Source: Sulfitobacter sp.
Lineage (GTDB): Bacteria; Pseudomonadota; Alphaproteobacteria; Rhodobacterales; Rhodobacteraceae
Direction: 5' to 3'
Assembly: GCA_026421135.1 (NCBI GenBank)
Contig: JAPKCR010000159.1
Span: 1-6,144, forward strand
Length of the DNA: 6,144 nt
Shown: in pieces, positions 4,912 through 6,144 of the stretch
Position numbering within the stretch: the stretch's first letter is position 1
How the letters are laid out: the number at the start of each line of letters is the position of its first letter
Notes under the pieces: generated by a model
Database searches by the model: none
Told to the model about the DNA's origin: nothing
Seen by the model: the letters and a program-made list of their open reading frames with translations, nothing else
Translations under genes and position numbers: made by a program

Positions 4912-6144
4912 ATGGCTGCGGTATCTTCCACGCTGGGAATTGATTTCGGAACGTCCAACTCTGCTGTGGGATTTGCCATCGACGGCGTTCCGCATCTGAT
5001 TGAGGTTGAAGCGGGCGAAAACACCCTACCTACAGCGCTTTTTTTTGATGTCGAAGAGAAACGCATCATTTACGGGCGCAGTGCCCAAGAGGCGCTGATT
5101 GGTGGCGACGAGGGGCGTTATATGCGCGCGCTCAAAAGCCTTTTAGGCACGCCCTTGATGCGCGAAAGCCGGATGTTGCTGGGCAAACGGATGGATTTCA
5201 TCGCCATCGTGGCCAGCTTTCTGGCGGAACTGAAAAAGCGCGCCGAAGCTGCCACAGGTCAGACCTTCGACCGCGCCTTGTCTGGTCGTCCGGTGATGTT
5301 TCACAGTGCCGATGCCGCGCGAAATGCCCAAGCGTTGGTTGATCTGACCGAATGTTATCATCTGGCTGGCTTCAAAGATGTGCGCTTTATGCCTGAGCCC
5401 GAGGCCGCAGCCTTGGCCAACCGCGGCGCGCTAAGGCCGGGCGATCTGGGTCTGATAGTGGACATTGGCGGGGGTACGTCAGATTTCACCTTGTTCAGGC
5501 CAGAAGGCGACAAAGGCATTCACATCCTTGCCAGTAAGGGTTTGCGAATGGGTGGGACGGACTTTGATCGCGAACTGAGCTTGCATCATGTCATGCCGCA
5601 TCTGGGCATGGGCAGTCAGATTAGACACGTGTTTGGCGATGAAACCCACGCTGCCCCCCATGCCGTGTTCACCGATCTAGCGACATGGCAGAAAATCCCG
5701 TTCTTATATACCCGCGAACAGCGCCGCGCTGTGGATGATCTTGCTAAATATGCTGTCGAACCTGATTTGCTGAACCGTCTGGTTAAGGTGCTAGAGGATG
5801 AGCTGGGCCACGACATTGCATTTGCAGTCGAGGCGGGCAAAATCGCGGCGAATAATGCGGCTGCGACGGCCCCACCCGAGATCAAGCTGGACATTCTTGA
5901 GCGCGGCCTGCGCGTCCAGCTGCCCCCCGCGATGATGGCGGCGACCTTGAATGAAATGGCCAACAGCATTGCACAGGTTGCCACCGACCTTGTGGCGCAA
6001 ACAGACCTTGCCCCTGCGGACGTGAGCAAACTGATCTTTGTCGGCGGATCAAGCTTGATGGGCGTGATCGACATGGCGATGCGCCGCGCCTTTCCTCAGG
6101 CTGAGTTACACCGCGGTGCCGCCATGACGGCTATCGTAGATGGG
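4912..6144 (+). CDS. Hsp70-family ATPase-domain protein (YegD-like), 3' end missing
   Basis: The 411 visible residues form an actin-like ATPase domain of the Hsp70 superfamily, cytoplasmic and probably a chaperone-like ATPase. Motifs in order: phosphate-1 LGIDFGTSNS (8-17); K75 in RALKSLLG, in the place of the catalytic lysine of DnaK; GRPVMF (125-130); connect-1 PEPEAAAL (161-168); phosphate-2 IVDIGGGTSDFTL (182-194); MGGTDFD (213-219); the adenosine motif FVGGSSLMGVI (376-386). The order and spacing match E. coli YegD (about 450 residues), including GRP and MPHLGMG (228-234). YegD-type proteins lack the DnaK peptide-binding domain. The visible end, RGAAMTAIVDG, lies in the final motif of the family, so only a few tens of residues are probably missing. 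The ATG at 4912 has AGGGG 6 bases upstream and starts just before phosphate-1. Its partner and client are unknown. It is divergent from the binding-protein gene. Confidence 0.93.
   Translation, partial: MAAVSSTLGIDFGTSNSAVGFAIDGVPHLIEVEAGENTLPTALFFDVEEKRIIYGRSAQEALIGGDEGRYMRALKSLLGTPLMRESRMLLGKRMDFIAIVASFLAELKKRAEAATGQTFDRALSGRPVMFHSADAARNAQALVDLTECYHLAGFKDVRFMPEPEAAALANRGALRPGDLGLIVDIGGGTSDFTLFRPEGDKGIHILASKGLRMGGTDFDRELSLHHVMPHLGMGSQIRHVFGDETHAAPHAVFTDLATWQKIPFLYTREQRRAVDDLAKYAVEPDLLNRLVKVLEDELGHDIAFAVEAGKIAANNAAATAPPEIKLDILERGLRVQLPPAMMAATLNEMANSIAQVATDLVAQTDLAPADVSKLIFVGGSSLMGVIDMAMRRAFPQAELHRGAAMTAIVDG

Noticed and set aside
5616..6074. Open frame on the minus strand inside the Hsp70 gene
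   Set aside because: Antisense to conserved Hsp70 motifs, low-complexity Ala/Ser/Arg composition, no supporting signals.

Overview
The window looks like chromosomal DNA of an alphaproteobacterium, most likely a marine Rhodobacteraceae (Roseobacter-type) member. This rests on remembered family resemblance only: an AcuC-type deacetylase whose N-terminus resembles roseobacter homologues, a ~60-residue two-helix membrane protein typical of Rhodobacterales, a cluster-5 peptide ABC transporter, and an FnrL-like TTGAT-N4-GTCAA box. No database search was possible.

Layout from left to right. (1) Positions 1-1092, minus strand: the start of a DppC-like permease (running off the left edge) and a complete DppB-like permease, joined by a 4-bp ATGA overlap. 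(2) Positions 1271-1717, plus strand: a small exported acidic protein with a possible HdeA/HdeB-like cysteine pair, closed by a strong intrinsic terminator. (3) Positions 1817-2926, plus strand: a class I histone-deacetylase-fold enzyme (AcuC type) with all zinc-binding and catalytic residues present. (4) Positions 2936-3124, minus strand: a 62-residue two-helix membrane protein, convergent with the deacetylase. A near-perfect FNR-type box stands upstream with the spacing of a class II activated promoter. (5) Positions 3287-4765, minus strand: a periplasmic substrate-binding protein of the dipeptide/oligopeptide family, with its own terminator. (6) Positions 4912-6144, plus strand: an Hsp70 ATPase-domain protein resembling YegD, divergent from the binding protein and cut by the right edge.

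The binding protein and the permeases point the same way and probably form one peptide-type importer. They are separated by about 2.2 kb holding three other transcription units, so they cannot be one simple operon. The deacetylase between them could act on an imported acetylated compound or on cellular acetyl-proteins; nothing in the sequence decides this. The points most worth a second look are the FNR-type promoter before the small membrane protein, the low-complexity insert in the HdeA-like protein, and the split transporter locus. I found no mobile element, CRISPR array, RNA gene or clearly new system.
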